64,000 nt of DNA, taken from positions 434,001 to 498,000 of the forward strand of contig NZ_SMFM01000001.1 in NCBI RefSeq assembly GCF_004349085.1, given 5' to 3'. The number at the start of each line of letters is the position of its first letter. Within the stretch, counting starts at the first letter, position 1. The stretch is from Flavobacterium caseinilyticum (GTDB lineage Bacteria; Bacteroidota; Bacteroidia; Flavobacteriales; Flavobacteriaceae). Below, in pieces: positions 18,244 through 27,533 of this stretch. The position numbers were made by a program, and so were the translations under genes. The notes under the pieces were generated by a model. That model saw nothing but the letters and a program-made list of their open reading frames with translations, ran no database searches and was not told where the DNA came from.

Positions 18244-19680
18244 TTAAAACTCCGCATTCATTGGCGTTCTTGGGAAAGGAATTACGTCGCGAATGTTTGT
18301 CATTCCTGTTACAAATAATACCAATCTTTCGAACCCAAGTCCAAAACCAGAGTGAACCGCTGAACCAAATCTTCGGGTATCAAGATACCACCACAATTCT
18401 TCTTCATCAATTCCTAAGGCTTTCATTTTTTCAACCAAAACATCAAAACGCTCTTCTCTTTGAGAACCTCCCACAATTTCTCCAATTCCTGGGAAAAGGA
18501 TATCCATTGCGCGAACCGTTTTTCCGTCTTCGTTCAAACGCATGTAAAATGCTTTGATATTTGCCGGGTAATCAAACAAGATTACCGGACATTTAAAGTG
18601 TTTTTCTACCAAGTATCGCTCGTGTTCTGACTGTAAATCAGCACCCCATTCGTTAATAATATAGTTGAATTTTTTCTTTTTATTTGGTGTACATTCTCTT
18701 AAAATGTCAATTGCTTCGGTGTATGAAACACGTTTGAAATTGTTTTCCAAAACAAAGTTTAGTTTGTCAAGCAAAGCCATTTCGCTTCTTTCAGCAACTG
18801 GTTTTGATTTCTCTTCATCCAATAATCGTGTTTCTAAGAATTTCAAATCCTCCGGACATTTGTCCAAAGTGTATTTGATTACATATTGAATAAAATCTTC
18901 AGCCAAATCCATATTGTCATTCAAATCATTGAACGCCACTTCTGGCTCAATCATCCAAAATTCCGCAAGGTGACGCGAAGTATTCGAGTTTTCGGCTCTA
19001 AATGTTGGTCCAAAAGTATAAATTTGGCCCAAAGCCATTGCAAAAGTCTCTCCTTCCAGTTGTCCCGAAACCGTTAAGTTCGTTTCTTTCCCAAAGAAAT
19101 CTTCCTTGTAATTCACTTTTCCGTCTTCGGTTCTTGGCGTTCCGTCAAATGGTAAAGCAGTAACTTTAAACATTTCACCGGCACCTTCAGCATCCGAACC
19201 TGTTATGATTGGCGTATTCACATACACAAAACCTTTCTCCTGAAAATAGCTGTGAACCGCGTATGATAATACCGAACGTACTCTCATAATGGCTCCAAAC
19301 ATATTCGTACGAACTCTTAAATGCGCATTTTCACGCAAGAAATCCAAGCTCGGTTTGTTTTTTGGTTGTATCGGAAATTTCTCTGCATCCGAATCTCCAA
19401 GGATTTCCAGTTTAGCTACCTGAATTTCAAATTTCTGTCCGGCACCTTTACTTTCTACCAAAGTCCCTGTTACAGATATCGCTGCTCCAGTCGTAATTCT
19501 CTTCAAAGTTTCGTCTGGCGTGTTTTCAAAATCGACAACACATTGTATATTATCAATGGTCGAACCATCGTTTAAAGCAATAAATTGATTGTTTCTAAAA
19601 GTTCTCACCCATCCTTTTGCATTTACTTCGTGAAGCGTCGTGGTACTGTTTAGTAAGTCTTTAACTTTTGTATGTCTCAT
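18244..19680 (-). CDS. asnS: Asparaginyl-tRNA synthetase
   Basis: A 478-residue class IIb synthetase that charges tRNA-Asn. The N-terminal OB-fold anticodon domain spans about residues 1-115 ([21 protein letters not shown]). The catalytic domain has motif 2 near [21 protein letters not shown] and motif 3 [16 protein letters not shown]. The start is the ATG at 19680 ([10 protein letters not shown]); an in-frame ATG 16 codons upstream lies near the promoter and adds non-family sequence. A -7 element lies at 19726-19733. Confidence 0.95.
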   Translation of the reverse strand: MRHTKVKDLLNSTTTLHEVNAKGWVRTFRNNQFIALNDGSTIDNIQCVVDFENTPDETLKRITTGAAISVTGTLVESKGAGQKFEIQVAKLEILGDSDAEKFPIQPKNKPSLDFLRENAHLRVRTNMFGAIMRVRSVLSYAVHSYFQEKGFVYVNTPIITGSDAEGAGEMFKVTALPFDGTPRTEDGKVNYKEDFFGKETNLTVSGQLEGETFAMALGQIYTFGPTFRAENSNTSRHLAEFWMIEPEVAFNDLNDNMDLAEDFIQYVIKYTLDKCPEDLKFLETRLLDEEKSKPVAERSEMALLDKLNFVLENNFKRVSYTEAIDILRECTPNKKKKFNYIINEWGADLQSEHERYLVEKHFKCPVILFDYPANIKAFYMRLNEDGKTVRAMDILFPGIGEIVGGSQREERFDVLVEKMKALGIDEEELWWYLDTRRFGSAVHSGFGLGFERLVLFVTGMTNIRDVIPFPRTPMNAEF

Positions 19681-19725
19681 TTTACGTATATAATTGATAT
19701 TAAAAATTGTCTCTTGACTGAACTG

Positions 19726-19733
19726 CAAATATA
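19726..19733 (-). promoter_or_regulatory. Candidate -7 promoter element of asnS
   Basis: On the minus strand this reads TATATTTG, matching TAnnTTTG, 45 bases before the chosen asnS start. It supports the downstream start codon, because the longer reading would begin almost on the promoter. Confidence 0.5.
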
Positions 19734-19798
19734 AATGATTTGTTTGTAATTGTCATGGTGAGAAACGAAGCAATCTAACTGTCATTGTGATTTTTTGA

Positions 19799-19874
19799 AG
19801 CTATTTCCCGCTATTCGCTATATCTTTTACTTTTTAAAGAAAAAAGTAAAAGGATGCAGCTGCTATCGGGGCTA
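19799..19874. repeat. Intergenic repeat element C (hairpin family, copy 3)
   Basis: Third copy of the element at 3998-4103 and 7540-7627, in the same orientation as copy B. Ends AGCTATTTCCCGCTATTCGC and CTATCGGGGCTA flank a hairpin with arms TCTTTTACTTTTT and AAAAAGTAAAAGG. It fills most of the gap between asnS and the RNA methyltransferase gene. Confidence 0.75.
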
Positions 19875-20009
19875 GGGAAGAGTGGAATTTTAGGTTTTCA
19901 AGCAAAAGTAGAAGCTGGCCCAATAAAAAACAGCACGATGAGCGAAAGACTGCATTCATAAATATTTTAAAAACGTGAAAAACCTAGTAACAGTTCGTAT
20001 TTTTGCGCC

Positions 20010-20468
20010 ATGAATGATAATTTTATTGCAGAGTATTTTGGTATCGGGATTCAAAACGGTAAAACTCCTGAGAACTTGGGTGTATTATGGCGAACAGCAC
20101 AAAACCTCGGTGCAAGTTTCATTTTTACTATTGGTAATCGCTATGCTAAACAGGCTTGCGATACGCATAATGTTGTAAATTCAATTCCTTATTTCCATTA
20201 TGAATCGTTCGACGACTTCTATAAGAACTTGCCAAAAGGTGCCCGATTGGTAGGTGTCGAGTTAGATGAAAACGCAAGTGATTTAGAAATTTTTGAACAT
20301 CCAAGACGTTGTGTATATCTATTAGGTGCGGAAGATAATGGACTTACAAAAAAGGCCATTGCGAAATGTCATTACCTGGTAAAATTCAAATCTGAAAAAA
20401 GTTTGAATGTTTCTGTTGCCGGAAGTATTGTTCTTTATGATCGAGGACTTAATAAACCCAGATCATAA
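20010..20468 (+). CDS. TrmH family (SpoU) RNA methyltransferase
   Basis: A 152-residue SPOUT-class methyltransferase that would 2'-O-methylate a tRNA or rRNA ribose. SpoU motifs are visible: ENLGVLWRTAQNLGA (motif 1), YLLGAEDNGLTKKA (motif 2) and SLNVSVAGSIVLYD (motif 3). It lacks the extra N-terminal substrate-binding domain of the larger TrmH/RlmB proteins, as in TrmL-type enzymes. A TATTTTTG element ends only five bases before the ATG, so the transcript may be leaderless. Confidence 0.88.
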   Translation: MNDNFIAEYFGIGIQNGKTPENLGVLWRTAQNLGASFIFTIGNRYAKQACDTHNVVNSIPYFHYESFDDFYKNLPKGARLVGVELDENASDLEIFEHPRRCVYLLGAEDNGLTKKAIAKCHYLVKFKSEKSLNVSVAGSIVLYDRGLNKPRS

Positions 20469-20508
20469 AATAATCGTTTTTATATCCTATTTTGTATCTG
20501 CTATAACT

Positions 20509-20541
20509 AACCCTGTCAGAGTTTAAGACCTTGACAGGATT
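20509..20541 (+). terminator. Hairpin terminator after the RNA methyltransferase gene
   Basis: Arms CCTGTCA (20513-20519) and TGACAGG (20533-20539) between two convergent genes. The T-run is poor, so it may be a repeat-derived hairpin rather than a strong terminator. Confidence 0.45.
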
Positions 20542-20564
20542 GAAAAAGATACAGTGTAAAGCGC

Positions 20565-22991
20565 TTAATTATCCAATTTTTTTTTCTCTAAATCATCAAT
20601 TTCGGCATCACTTGGTTCGATGATATCTATTTTGGGTTCAATGAAATCCTGTTCATTGGCCAGTGTTTTATTCAAGGTCAGTACCAAAGCCGGCAGCAAC
20701 ATTAAATTCGACAGCATTCCGAACAGCAATGTCAACGAAATTAATCCGCCAAGCGCGATTGTTCCTCCGAAACTGGACAACATAAATACTGAAAATCCAA
20801 AGAACAATACGATAGAAGTATAGAACATGCTCAAGCCGGCATCCGTAAATGTGGCGTAAACGGATTTGCGGATTTTCCAGTTATTTTTCTTTAATTCCTC
20901 GCGGTATTGAGACAGAAATCGTACGGTGTCATCCACCGAAAGTCCAAACGCAATTCCGAAAACTAAAATCGTAGATGGTTTTAGCGGAATGTCTAGAAAG
21001 CCCATTATTCCTGCGGTTAGCATCAACGGTAATAAATTAGGAATGATAGAAACCAACACCATTTTGAACGAACGGAACATGAAAGCCATCAGAAGCGCGG
21101 TCAGGAAAAAAGCAAAAGCCAACGACGAAAGTAAATTATCCAGCAGGTATCCGGTTCCTTTTTGGAAAACCAGTGCTTTTCCGGTGATAGTAACTTTGTA
21201 CTGATCGGGAGGGAAAATTTTATCGGCTTTTTTGCGAATTTCAGATTCAATTTTGGCGATATTATCGCCGTTTTCATCACGCATAAAAGTTGTGATGCGG
21301 GCAAATTGTCCCGTGGAATCCACGTAACTTTTCATCAGATTGTCTTTCGAATTTTTGGTAGCATTTTTAGCGTACGACAAAATAAACGATTGTTCCTGCG
21401 AGCTTGGCAATTCGTAATAATCGGGGTTTCCATTGTAATACGCTTGCTTGGAATATTTCACGAGATTAACAATAGAAATAGGTTTTGATAATTCCGGAAT
21501 TTCGTCAATGGTTTCCTCCAATTCCTCCATTCGCCTCAGCGTAGACAATTTCATGACTCCTTTTTTGCGCTTTGTGTCAATCATTATCTCGAGTGGCATC
21601 ACGCCGTCAAACTCTTTTTCGAAGAAAACAATATCTTCAAAAAAGGCTTCTTTTTTAGGCATATCTTCAATCAAACTGCCGGAAATGCGCATTTCATAGA
21701 TTCCTACAATGCTGATGACAAGTAAAACTATGGATACAACATAAATGGTAAACCGATTGTTTTTTATGTTTCTCAGAATCCAATCCATAAAAGCCTTGAC
21801 GTAATTGCGGTCTAAATGCTTAATATGTCGCTCTGATGGCGCAGGAATGAAACTGTGAAAAATGGGGATGACAATAATACACAAAAAGAAAAGCGCCATG
21901 ATATTGATAGAAGTAACCACACCAAACTCCAGAAGTAACTTATTATTTGAGGCGATAAATGTAGCAAAACCAATGGCTGTGGTAAGGTTTGTCATTAATG
22001 TTGCCATTCCTACTTTGGTGGTGACGCGCTGTAATGCTTTGGCTTTATTGTGGTGAATTTTGTACTCCTGATGGTATTTATTGGTCAGGAAAATACAATT
22101 CGGAATCCCGATAACAATAACTAAAGATGGAACCAACGCCGTTAAAACCGTGATTTCGTAGTTTAATAATCCTAAAAATCCGAAAGACCACATTACCCCA
22201 ATAATCACAATGATTAGTGATATTAATGTCGCCCTAAAACTTCTAAAAAAGAAAAAGAAAAGAAGAGAAGTGACTAATAATGAGGCTCCAATAAAGATGC
22301 TGATTTCATCTGTAATGGTTTTTGCATTTAATGTTCGGATGTAAGGCATTCCCGAAACACGCAGGTCGATTCCGGTTTCTTTTTCGAATGTTTCGACTGC
22401 GGGAACAAGTTTATCCAGAACGAAATCTTTTCGGGCCGCCGTGTTTACAATTTTTTTATCCATGTAAACTGCAGAACGTATGCTTCCAGACCTTTTGTTG
22501 AAAAGCAATCCTTCGTAAAAAGGCAAATCATTGAACAGTTCCTTTTTTATTTTCTGAAGGTACGCTGGGTCAACGGTCTTGCTTTGTTCCACAAAAGGAA
22601 CCAGTTCAAAGGTTTCCAGCGAATCATTTTTTTGTAATTTCTTCAAGTCATTTAGTGAAACAACTAAATCAACCGCTTTATCGCCTTTCAGCGTATTCAT
22701 CATTTTACTCCAGGAAGCATAGGCTTTGGGGGTAAATATGGCGTTGTCTTTCACACCGATGATGACCAAATTTCCTTCTTCACCAAATTTATTCAAAAAG
22801 GCGTTGTACTCAATATTTACAATATTGTCATCCGGCAATAAATTGGCTTCGGTAAAAGTGAAGTGGATATTTTTCCATTGTAGTGCTAAAAGCGCTGTTA
22901 TCGCAACAATAATGGATAACATTAAAATTCTATTTCTAAGGACAATTCGGGCTATTAACTCCCAAAATCCTAAACTGAACCACTTGATCAT
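20565..22991 (-). CDS. RND superfamily exporter, MMPL type
   Basis: An 808-residue inner-membrane transporter of the RND superfamily, MMPL/Patched-like subgroup. It shows the internal duplication: a first helix near residues 22-38, a periplasmic loop with FTEANLLPDDN, then a five-helix bundle (about 225-400). The second half repeats this with a helix near 425 and a bundle from about 640. The paired family motif is visible as GIPNCIFLTNKYHQE in the first half and GIAFGLSVDDTVRFL in the second. Such pumps use proton flow to export lipids or hydrophobic compounds. No membrane-fusion partner is adjacent, so the cargo is unknown. Confidence 0.87.
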   Translation of the reverse strand: MIKWFSLGFWELIARIVLRNRILMLSIIVAITALLALQWKNIHFTFTEANLLPDDNIVNIEYNAFLNKFGEEGNLVIIGVKDNAIFTPKAYASWSKMMNTLKGDKAVDLVVSLNDLKKLQKNDSLETFELVPFVEQSKTVDPAYLQKIKKELFNDLPFYEGLLFNKRSGSIRSAVYMDKKIVNTAARKDFVLDKLVPAVETFEKETGIDLRVSGMPYIRTLNAKTITDEISIFIGASLLVTSLLFFFFFRSFRATLISLIIVIIGVMWSFGFLGLLNYEITVLTALVPSLVIVIGIPNCIFLTNKYHQEYKIHHNKAKALQRVTTKVGMATLMTNLTTAIGFATFIASNNKLLLEFGVVTSINIMALFFLCIIVIPIFHSFIPAPSERHIKHLDRNYVKAFMDWILRNIKNNRFTIYVVSIVLLVISIVGIYEMRISGSLIEDMPKKEAFFEDIVFFEKEFDGVMPLEIMIDTKRKKGVMKLSTLRRMEELEETIDEIPELSKPISIVNLVKYSKQAYYNGNPDYYELPSSQEQSFILSYAKNATKNSKDNLMKSYVDSTGQFARITTFMRDENGDNIAKIESEIRKKADKIFPPDQYKVTITGKALVFQKGTGYLLDNLLSSLAFAFFLTALLMAFMFRSFKMVLVSIIPNLLPLMLTAGIMGFLDIPLKPSTILVFGIAFGLSVDDTVRFLSQYREELKKNNWKIRKSVYATFTDAGLSMFYTSIVLFFGFSVFMLSSFGGTIALGGLISLTLLFGMLSNLMLLPALVLTLNKTLANEQDFIEPKIDIIEPSDAEIDDLEKKKLDN

Positions 22992-23188
22992 ATTTCGTGT
23001 TTAACGCTTGCAAAGGTAGTTAAAACCGCTATAAATCATTGGTTTTGACTAAAACTTTTTATTGGTTTATCCCATGATTCAGGCGTCTTTTTTTTATTTG
23101 TAATTAAATAGATTTTTGAGATATAAATGATACATTTGAATGCTCATCGTCATGGTTCATCGTTAAGACAGATGACATAAAATAGTAT

Positions 23189-25459
23189 ATGAAGAATTAT
23201 AAAAACACAGTTTTTTATTTGGTCATTACAGGCGGTTTTACTGCTTTAATGTATTGGATTATAACCAAGGGAAAACATTTAGAAGTTGCAGAAACGATAG
23301 TGACACCTGAAAGCGGAAATGGTTCTTGGGGCGATTTTCTAACTTCGATGCAACACAATTTTCAAGATCCTTTGGCTATTCTTTTGGCGCAAATAATAAC
23401 CATAATACTTGTTGCCCGAGTTTTTGGATGGATTTTCAAGAAAATTGGGCAGCCCTCAGTAATCGGGGAGATAATTGCGGGAATTGTACTCGGGCCATCG
23501 TTGTTGGGTTTGTATTTTCCTGAATTTTCAGGAGCTTTATTTCCTGTCGAATCTTTAGGAAATTTGAAATTTTTGAGCCAGATTGGATTGATACTTTTTA
23601 TGTTCGTCATAGGAATGGAACTCGATTTAAAAGTGCTGAAAAATAAAGCCAATGAAGCGGTGGTAATCAGTCATGCGAGTATCGTAATTCCGTTTGCTCT
23701 TGGAATAGGGCTAGCATATTTTGTGTACAATCGATTTGCTCCCGAAGGCGTCAAGTTCCTTTCTTTTAGTTTGTTTATGGGCATTGCGTTGAGCATAACC
23801 GCTTTTCCGGTTTTGGCCAGAATTGTACAGGAACGAGGGATTCATAAAACCAAATTAGGTTCCATCGTTATCACATGCGCAGCTGCAGATGACATTACGG
23901 CTTGGTGTATTTTGGCGGTGGTAATTGCCATTGTCAAGGCGGGAAGTTTTGTAAGTTCGCTGTACATTATAATGTTGGCAGTGCTTTATGTTATTGCCAT
24001 GATTTATATTGTAAAACCATTTTTGAAAAGAATTGGTGATTTGTATGGTTCAAAAGATACTATTATCAAACCGGTTGTGGCCATCTTTTTTCTGGTACTT
24101 ATAATTTCGTCTTATGCTACCGAAGTGATTGGGATTCATGCCTTATTCGGCGCATTTATGGCTGGAGCAATTATGCCTGATGTTCCAAAATTCAGAACTA
24201 TATTCATCGAAAAAGTAGAGGATGTGGCGTTGATTCTTTTACTGCCTTTGTTCTTTGTATTCACGGGTTTGAAAACTGAAATTGGTCTTCTTAACGATCC
24301 GTACTTATGGAAAGTGACCGGTTTTATTATTTTGGTGGCCGTGGTGGGGAAATTTTTAGGAAGTGCCTTGGCAGCCAGATTTGTTGGTCAGAGTTGGCGT
24401 GACAGTTTAACCATTGGTGCCCTGATGAACACCAGAGGTTTGATGGAATTGATTGTCTTGAACATAGGATTAGAGCTTAAAGTGTTGACTCCCGAAGTTT
24501 TTACCATGATGGTAATTATGGCGCTGGTTACTACTTTTATGACGGGACCGGCTTTGGACTTAATCAATTATATCTTTAAAACGAAAGATGGTGTTGAAGT
24601 TTTGGTACCTACAAACCATAATAAATACCGAATTCTAATTTCATTTGGTAACAATGAAAAAGGAAAATCCTTGTTGCGATTGGCGAGTAGTTTGATAAAA
24701 AAACAGAAAAGTACCTCGAGTATCACCGTGATGCATTTGTCGCTAAGCGATGAGGTGCATACTTTTAACTTGGAAGACAAAGAAAAAAATAGTTTTTATC
24801 CAATTGTTGAAGAATCCCAATTGCTGAAACAGGATATCACTACCATTTTTAAAGCAACGATGGATATTGAAACGGAGATTGCTGATGTAGCGAATCAAGG
24901 AGATTATGATTTGTTATTGATAGGTCTTGGAAAATCAATATTTGAAGGGACCATTCTTGGAAAAGTAATTGGTTTTACAACCCGAATAATCAATCCGGAT
25001 CGTTTGATTGATAAGTTTACAGGGAAAGAAGGCTTGTTTGAAAACTCTCCTTTTGACGAAAGAACAAGACAGATTATTTCTAAAACTAAAATGCCAATCG
25101 GGATTTTGATTGATAAAGATTTACAGCACGTAAATCATGTTTTTATTCCAATTTTCAGCACGGAAGATTCTTTTGTGATTGATTATATTCAGAAATTAGT
25201 TTACAATAATAACGCTAAAATTGTTATTTTGGATGTGAATGGACATCTTACAACTAATTTTGTAATGAACAGCGCTATTGATTCTTTGGAACAAAAATAC
25301 CCAAACAATATAAGTCTGATAACCGATAAAATAATTACACAGGAATTTTTGGCGCAGCAGGATTTAATGCTGATCAGTCTCGAAAGTTGGAAAGCACTCG
25401 TAGATTCCAGAAGTGATTGGTTAAGCGGAGTTCCGTCAGTATTAATTTTAAAACATTAA
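23189..25459 (+). CDS. CPA2 family cation:proton antiporter
   Basis: A 756-residue monovalent cation/proton antiporter. The first 460 residues hold about 13 membrane helices, with family blocks KIGQPSVIGEIIAGIVLGPSLLG and CAAADDITAWCILA (the ion-binding Asp pair) and ALMNTRGLMELIVLNIGLE. The remaining 300 residues are soluble and resemble universal-stress-type domains rather than TrkA-N, consistent with regulation by a nucleotide or other ligand. It probably balances Na+ or K+ against H+. The exporter gene sugE begins 1 base after its stop, so the two are co-transcribed. Confidence 0.9.
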   Translation: MKNYKNTVFYLVITGGFTALMYWIITKGKHLEVAETIVTPESGNGSWGDFLTSMQHNFQDPLAILLAQIITIILVARVFGWIFKKIGQPSVIGEIIAGIVLGPSLLGLYFPEFSGALFPVESLGNLKFLSQIGLILFMFVIGMELDLKVLKNKANEAVVISHASIVIPFALGIGLAYFVYNRFAPEGVKFLSFSLFMGIALSITAFPVLARIVQERGIHKTKLGSIVITCAAADDITAWCILAVVIAIVKAGSFVSSLYIIMLAVLYVIAMIYIVKPFLKRIGDLYGSKDTIIKPVVAIFFLVLIISSYATEVIGIHALFGAFMAGAIMPDVPKFRTIFIEKVEDVALILLLPLFFVFTGLKTEIGLLNDPYLWKVTGFIILVAVVGKFLGSALAARFVGQSWRDSLTIGALMNTRGLMELIVLNIGLELKVLTPEVFTMMVIMALVTTFMTGPALDLINYIFKTKDGVEVLVPTNHNKYRILISFGNNEKGKSLLRLASSLIKKQKSTSSITVMHLSLSDEVHTFNLEDKEKNSFYPIVEESQLLKQDITTIFKATMDIETEIADVANQGDYDLLLIGLGKSIFEGTILGKVIGFTTRIINPDRLIDKFTGKEGLFENSPFDERTRQIISKTKMPIGILIDKDLQHVNHVFIPIFSTEDSFVIDYIQKLVYNNNAKIVILDVNGHLTTNFVMNSAIDSLEQKYPNNISLITDKIITQEFLAQQDLMLISLESWKALVDSRSDWLSGVPSVLILKH

Positions 25460-25460
25460 G

Positions 25461-25790
25461 ATGAACTGGATATTATTGATTATCGGAGGTCTTTTTGAAG
25501 TGGGTTTTGCCACTTGTTTAGGCAAAGCCAAAGAAAGCACCGGAATGACGTCAACATTATGGCTGGGCGGATTTTTGGTTTGTTTGACTATAAGTATGGT
25601 TTTGCTTTACAAAGCTGCACAAACACTTCCTATTGGAACTGCGTACGCGGTTTGGACCGGAATTGGAGCGGTAGGAACGGTTTTGGTTGGGATTTTCGTT
25701 TTTAAAGAACCTGCTGATTTCTGGCGAATATTTTTTATTACCACTTTAATCAGTTCTATTATTGGACTGAAATTTGTTTCGAGTCATTAA
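25461..25790 (+). CDS. sugE: SMR family transporter, SugE/Gdx-like
   Basis: A 109-residue small multidrug resistance protein with four membrane helices. The essential Glu of the first helix is in GGLFEVGFA (residue 13), and the block TAYAVWTGIGAVGTVLVG is typical of the SugE/Gdx branch, whose characterised members export guanidinium ion in exchange for protons. Family proteins act as dual-topology dimers, and only one gene is present here. It follows the CPA2 antiporter gene after one base and is ended by the terminator at 25818. Confidence 0.87.
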   Translation: MNWILLIIGGLFEVGFATCLGKAKESTGMTSTLWLGGFLVCLTISMVLLYKAAQTLPIGTAYAVWTGIGAVGTVLVGIFVFKEPADFWRIFFITTLISSIIGLKFVSSH

Positions 25791-25817
25791 AAGGAAGTTT
25801 TTCAAATTTTTGAATAA

Positions 25818-25852
25818 AAAATGCGTCGCGTTAAACTAACACGACGCATTTT
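25818..25852. terminator. Bidirectional terminator between sugE and the frr remnant
   Basis: An 11-bp stem (AAAATGCGTCG with CGACGCATTTT) and 13-base loop. It ends sugE on the plus strand. It also lies at the place, relative to the frr 3' remnant, that the terminator at 32101 holds relative to intact frr, so it may be the original frr terminator. Confidence 0.75.
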
Positions 25853-25860
25853 CAATCTAA

Positions 25861-26069
25861 TTGAAAAGCAATTACACCTTCATGATTTCGGCTTCTTTCA
25901 CCACTAAAAGTTCATCTATTTTACGGATGAAAGCGTTGGTTAAGTTTTGCACTTCATCCTCTGCACTTTTGCAAATGTCTTCTGATGTTCCTTCTTTTTC
26001 TAATTTTTTGATATCTGTATTGGCATCTTTACGGGCATTTCGAATTCCAACTTTAGCGTCTTCAGCTTC
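25861..26069 (-). pseudogene. frr: Remnant of the 3' end of frr
   Basis: These 209 bases duplicate the last codons, stop codon and 3' flank of frr (32145-32353), in the same orientation. I count five mismatches. All five lie at third codon positions and are synonymous, so the two copies diverged while both were under selection as coding sequence. The remnant stops abruptly at a CCCCCAGCTCG repeat. It marks the distal border of the accessory locus and is probably the original frr 3' end, displaced when the locus was inserted, or the reverse. Confidence 0.85.
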
Positions 26070-26092
26070 CCCCAGCTCGCTCTAGCAGCGGG
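26070..26092. repeat. Short hybrid copy of the R repeat (R1)
   Basis: The left-end CCCCCAGCTCG and right-end CTAGCAGCGGG sequences of the 136-bp R repeat, joined with the interior missing. It sits exactly where the frr remnant breaks off. Confidence 0.55.
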
Positions 26093-26118
26093 AAAAAGTT
26101 TTGCATCAACGCATTTTA

Positions 26119-26592
26119 TTATTCCGACACCGGACAAAAATTCATCGAATTAACTTCATATAACAGAACATTGCCTTTTTTCTTTTCGGTAAAATCAATA
26201 ATATAAAATACTTTCAATTGTGTAAACAACTGACATATAATGTCATTCTGCTCATATTTTTTTTAAAAATTTATTCCAATTATATGTTTTTTATTTTTTT
26301 TTAAAAATGATTTATTTACTTTCCTCACTTCAGAGACAATATTTGCTTCTTTTTTTTCCCAATTTTTAAACTTTTGGTGTTGAAAGTAAAGACCGAACTT
26401 TCCGGGTAAAACAAAATTGTAAGCCCTCTCATCAAAATTATTTGGTTGAATTCTAGTATCAATAGAGTGTTTTTTTTCGTTGTTTTTTCCTTTGAATTCA
26501 ATATAAATAGTGTCGGACTCTTTGAGAGAATTATAGTTTTGGCTAAACACTTTTATAGAAAAGAGGAGCAATAGCAATAAGTAAAGTCTCAT
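26119..26592 (-). pseudogene. Decayed immunity-like gene with in-frame stop
   Basis: A third member of the signal-peptide family at 26666 and 27534. The N-terminal part reads for 109 residues (signal peptide ending VFSQ, then a DTIYIEFKGK block and FLKKNKKHIIGINF) and stops at TAA 26263-26265. In the two relatives a second Phe stands there (INFFKK). Reading past the stop in the same frame restores family sequence (KVFYIIDFTEKKKGN, LLYEVNS) to a stop at 26119. The total of 157 codons equals that of the neighbour at 26666. It looks like a recently inactivated copy. Confidence 0.75.
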
Positions 26593-26665
26593 GATATGAT
26601 GATTTGGTTTATGAGCAAGGTTCTTTTGCAGTCAGTGTTTTGCTTTAGTAACAATAGTACTAATT

Positions 26666-27139
26666 TTACTCTCCCATCATATATGAACTTGATATTGATA
26701 CTTCATAAATAGGAATTTGTCCATTTTTCTTCTCTGATCTGTCAATTATGTATATAACTTTACATTTTTCAAAAGCTTCATAATAGCTCATGAAAACGCC
26801 ATATTTTTTAAAAAAATTTACTGAAATTATCCTTTTCTTGTTTTTCCTTAAATACGATTTTTTGATAAATCTAAAATCTGATTTGTTACCTATTTCTCTT
26901 CTTGTAGTTGAGGGGTACTCACTTACATAAAATTGTAAATATTCATCCTTGTTTTTTTCGTTAAATTTTATCACATACCATCTTTTAAACCCGGGATTAT
27001 CTTTAGGTAGAACGGTCTTAATTTGCGTAGCACTTTCTTTGAAGTCTACATATATTGTATCTAAGTTTTTGATTAAAGAAATGTTTTGACAATAAGTAAT
27101 ACCAGAAACGAACAAAAGCATTATGTATAAGTTTTTCAT
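26666..27139 (-). CDS. Exported protein, probable immunity protein (family I)
   Basis: A 157-residue protein with a signal peptide (MKNLYIMLLFVSGITYC), so it should act in the periplasm or at the membrane. It shares with 27534-27986 and with the decayed copy at 26119 the blocks LDTIYVDFK, SYLRKNKKRIISVNFFKK and VIYIIDRSEKKNG. It starts 4 bases after the stop of a toxin 3' fragment (27144-27382). That gene order and its repetition make immunity to the HExxH toxin domain the best guess. No domain family is recognised. Confidence 0.6.
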   Translation of the reverse strand: MKNLYIMLLFVSGITYCQNISLIKNLDTIYVDFKESATQIKTVLPKDNPGFKRWYVIKFNEKNKDEYLQFYVSEYPSTTRREIGNKSDFRFIKKSYLRKNKKRIISVNFFKKYGVFMSYYEAFEKCKVIYIIDRSEKKNGQIPIYEVSISSSYMMGE

Positions 27140-27143
27140 ATTT

Positions 27144-27382
27144 CTATCTATCTAATTCTATTTTTCCTGCGTTAATATATTGATTTAAGAGCGAACGTGC
27201 ATCGGTGTCTTTAGGAAAATCAACTTTAAAACTACTTGTTTCATTTAGTGCACTTAAACTTATATATTTATAAAAGTCTAGCCAATTAAATGGTGTAGAA
27301 GTTAATGGATTTGTTGTCGGATACATTGTATACGCTTCAAGGATAGTTCTTTTTGGTATAGTCGTTACTAAATCTCTTACTT
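27144..27382 (-). pseudogene. Displaced 3' fragment of an HExxH toxin gene
   Basis: The last 79 or so codons align with the C-terminus of the protein at 27989-28729 (RDLVTTIPKRTILEAY against KDLVTSSTTRATVESI; FNWLDFYKYISLSAL against WNWDDYFYYLSLIGL). The HExxH part is missing. The reading frame continues upstream into the R2 repeat to an ATG at 27416, but those first residues are repeat-derived. It is an orphan toxin tail left with its immunity gene. Confidence 0.7.
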
Positions 27383-27518
27383 CCCCAGCTCGCGCGAGCG
27401 TCCCGCTCGTGAACACAATCTATATTGTCACATACTTTAATTTTTAAACACTACCACAAACTAAAATTATATTAATCTACAACAGGCATCAAGAGCGGGA
27501 CGCTCGCGCTAGCGGGGG
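27383..27518. repeat. R repeat copy R2 (MITE/REP-like)
   Basis: A 136-bp element with imperfect inverted ends of about 25 bp (CCCCAGCTCGCGCGAGCG at the left; CGCTCGCGCTAGCGGGGG at the right). Each end contains a smaller GC-rich palindrome. The roughly 80-bp interior is AT-rich and shared with R3 and R4 (TACTTTAATTTTTAAACACT and so on). It encodes nothing. It lies exactly at the truncation point of the toxin fragment 27144-27382. Confidence 0.75.
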
Positions 27519-27533
27519 TAAATGTTTAATAGC

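Noticed and set aside
25861..26085. A plus-strand 74-codon frame over the frr remnant
   Set aside because: The same antisense frame exists over intact frr (32145-32579), so it is only a shadow of frr codon usage.
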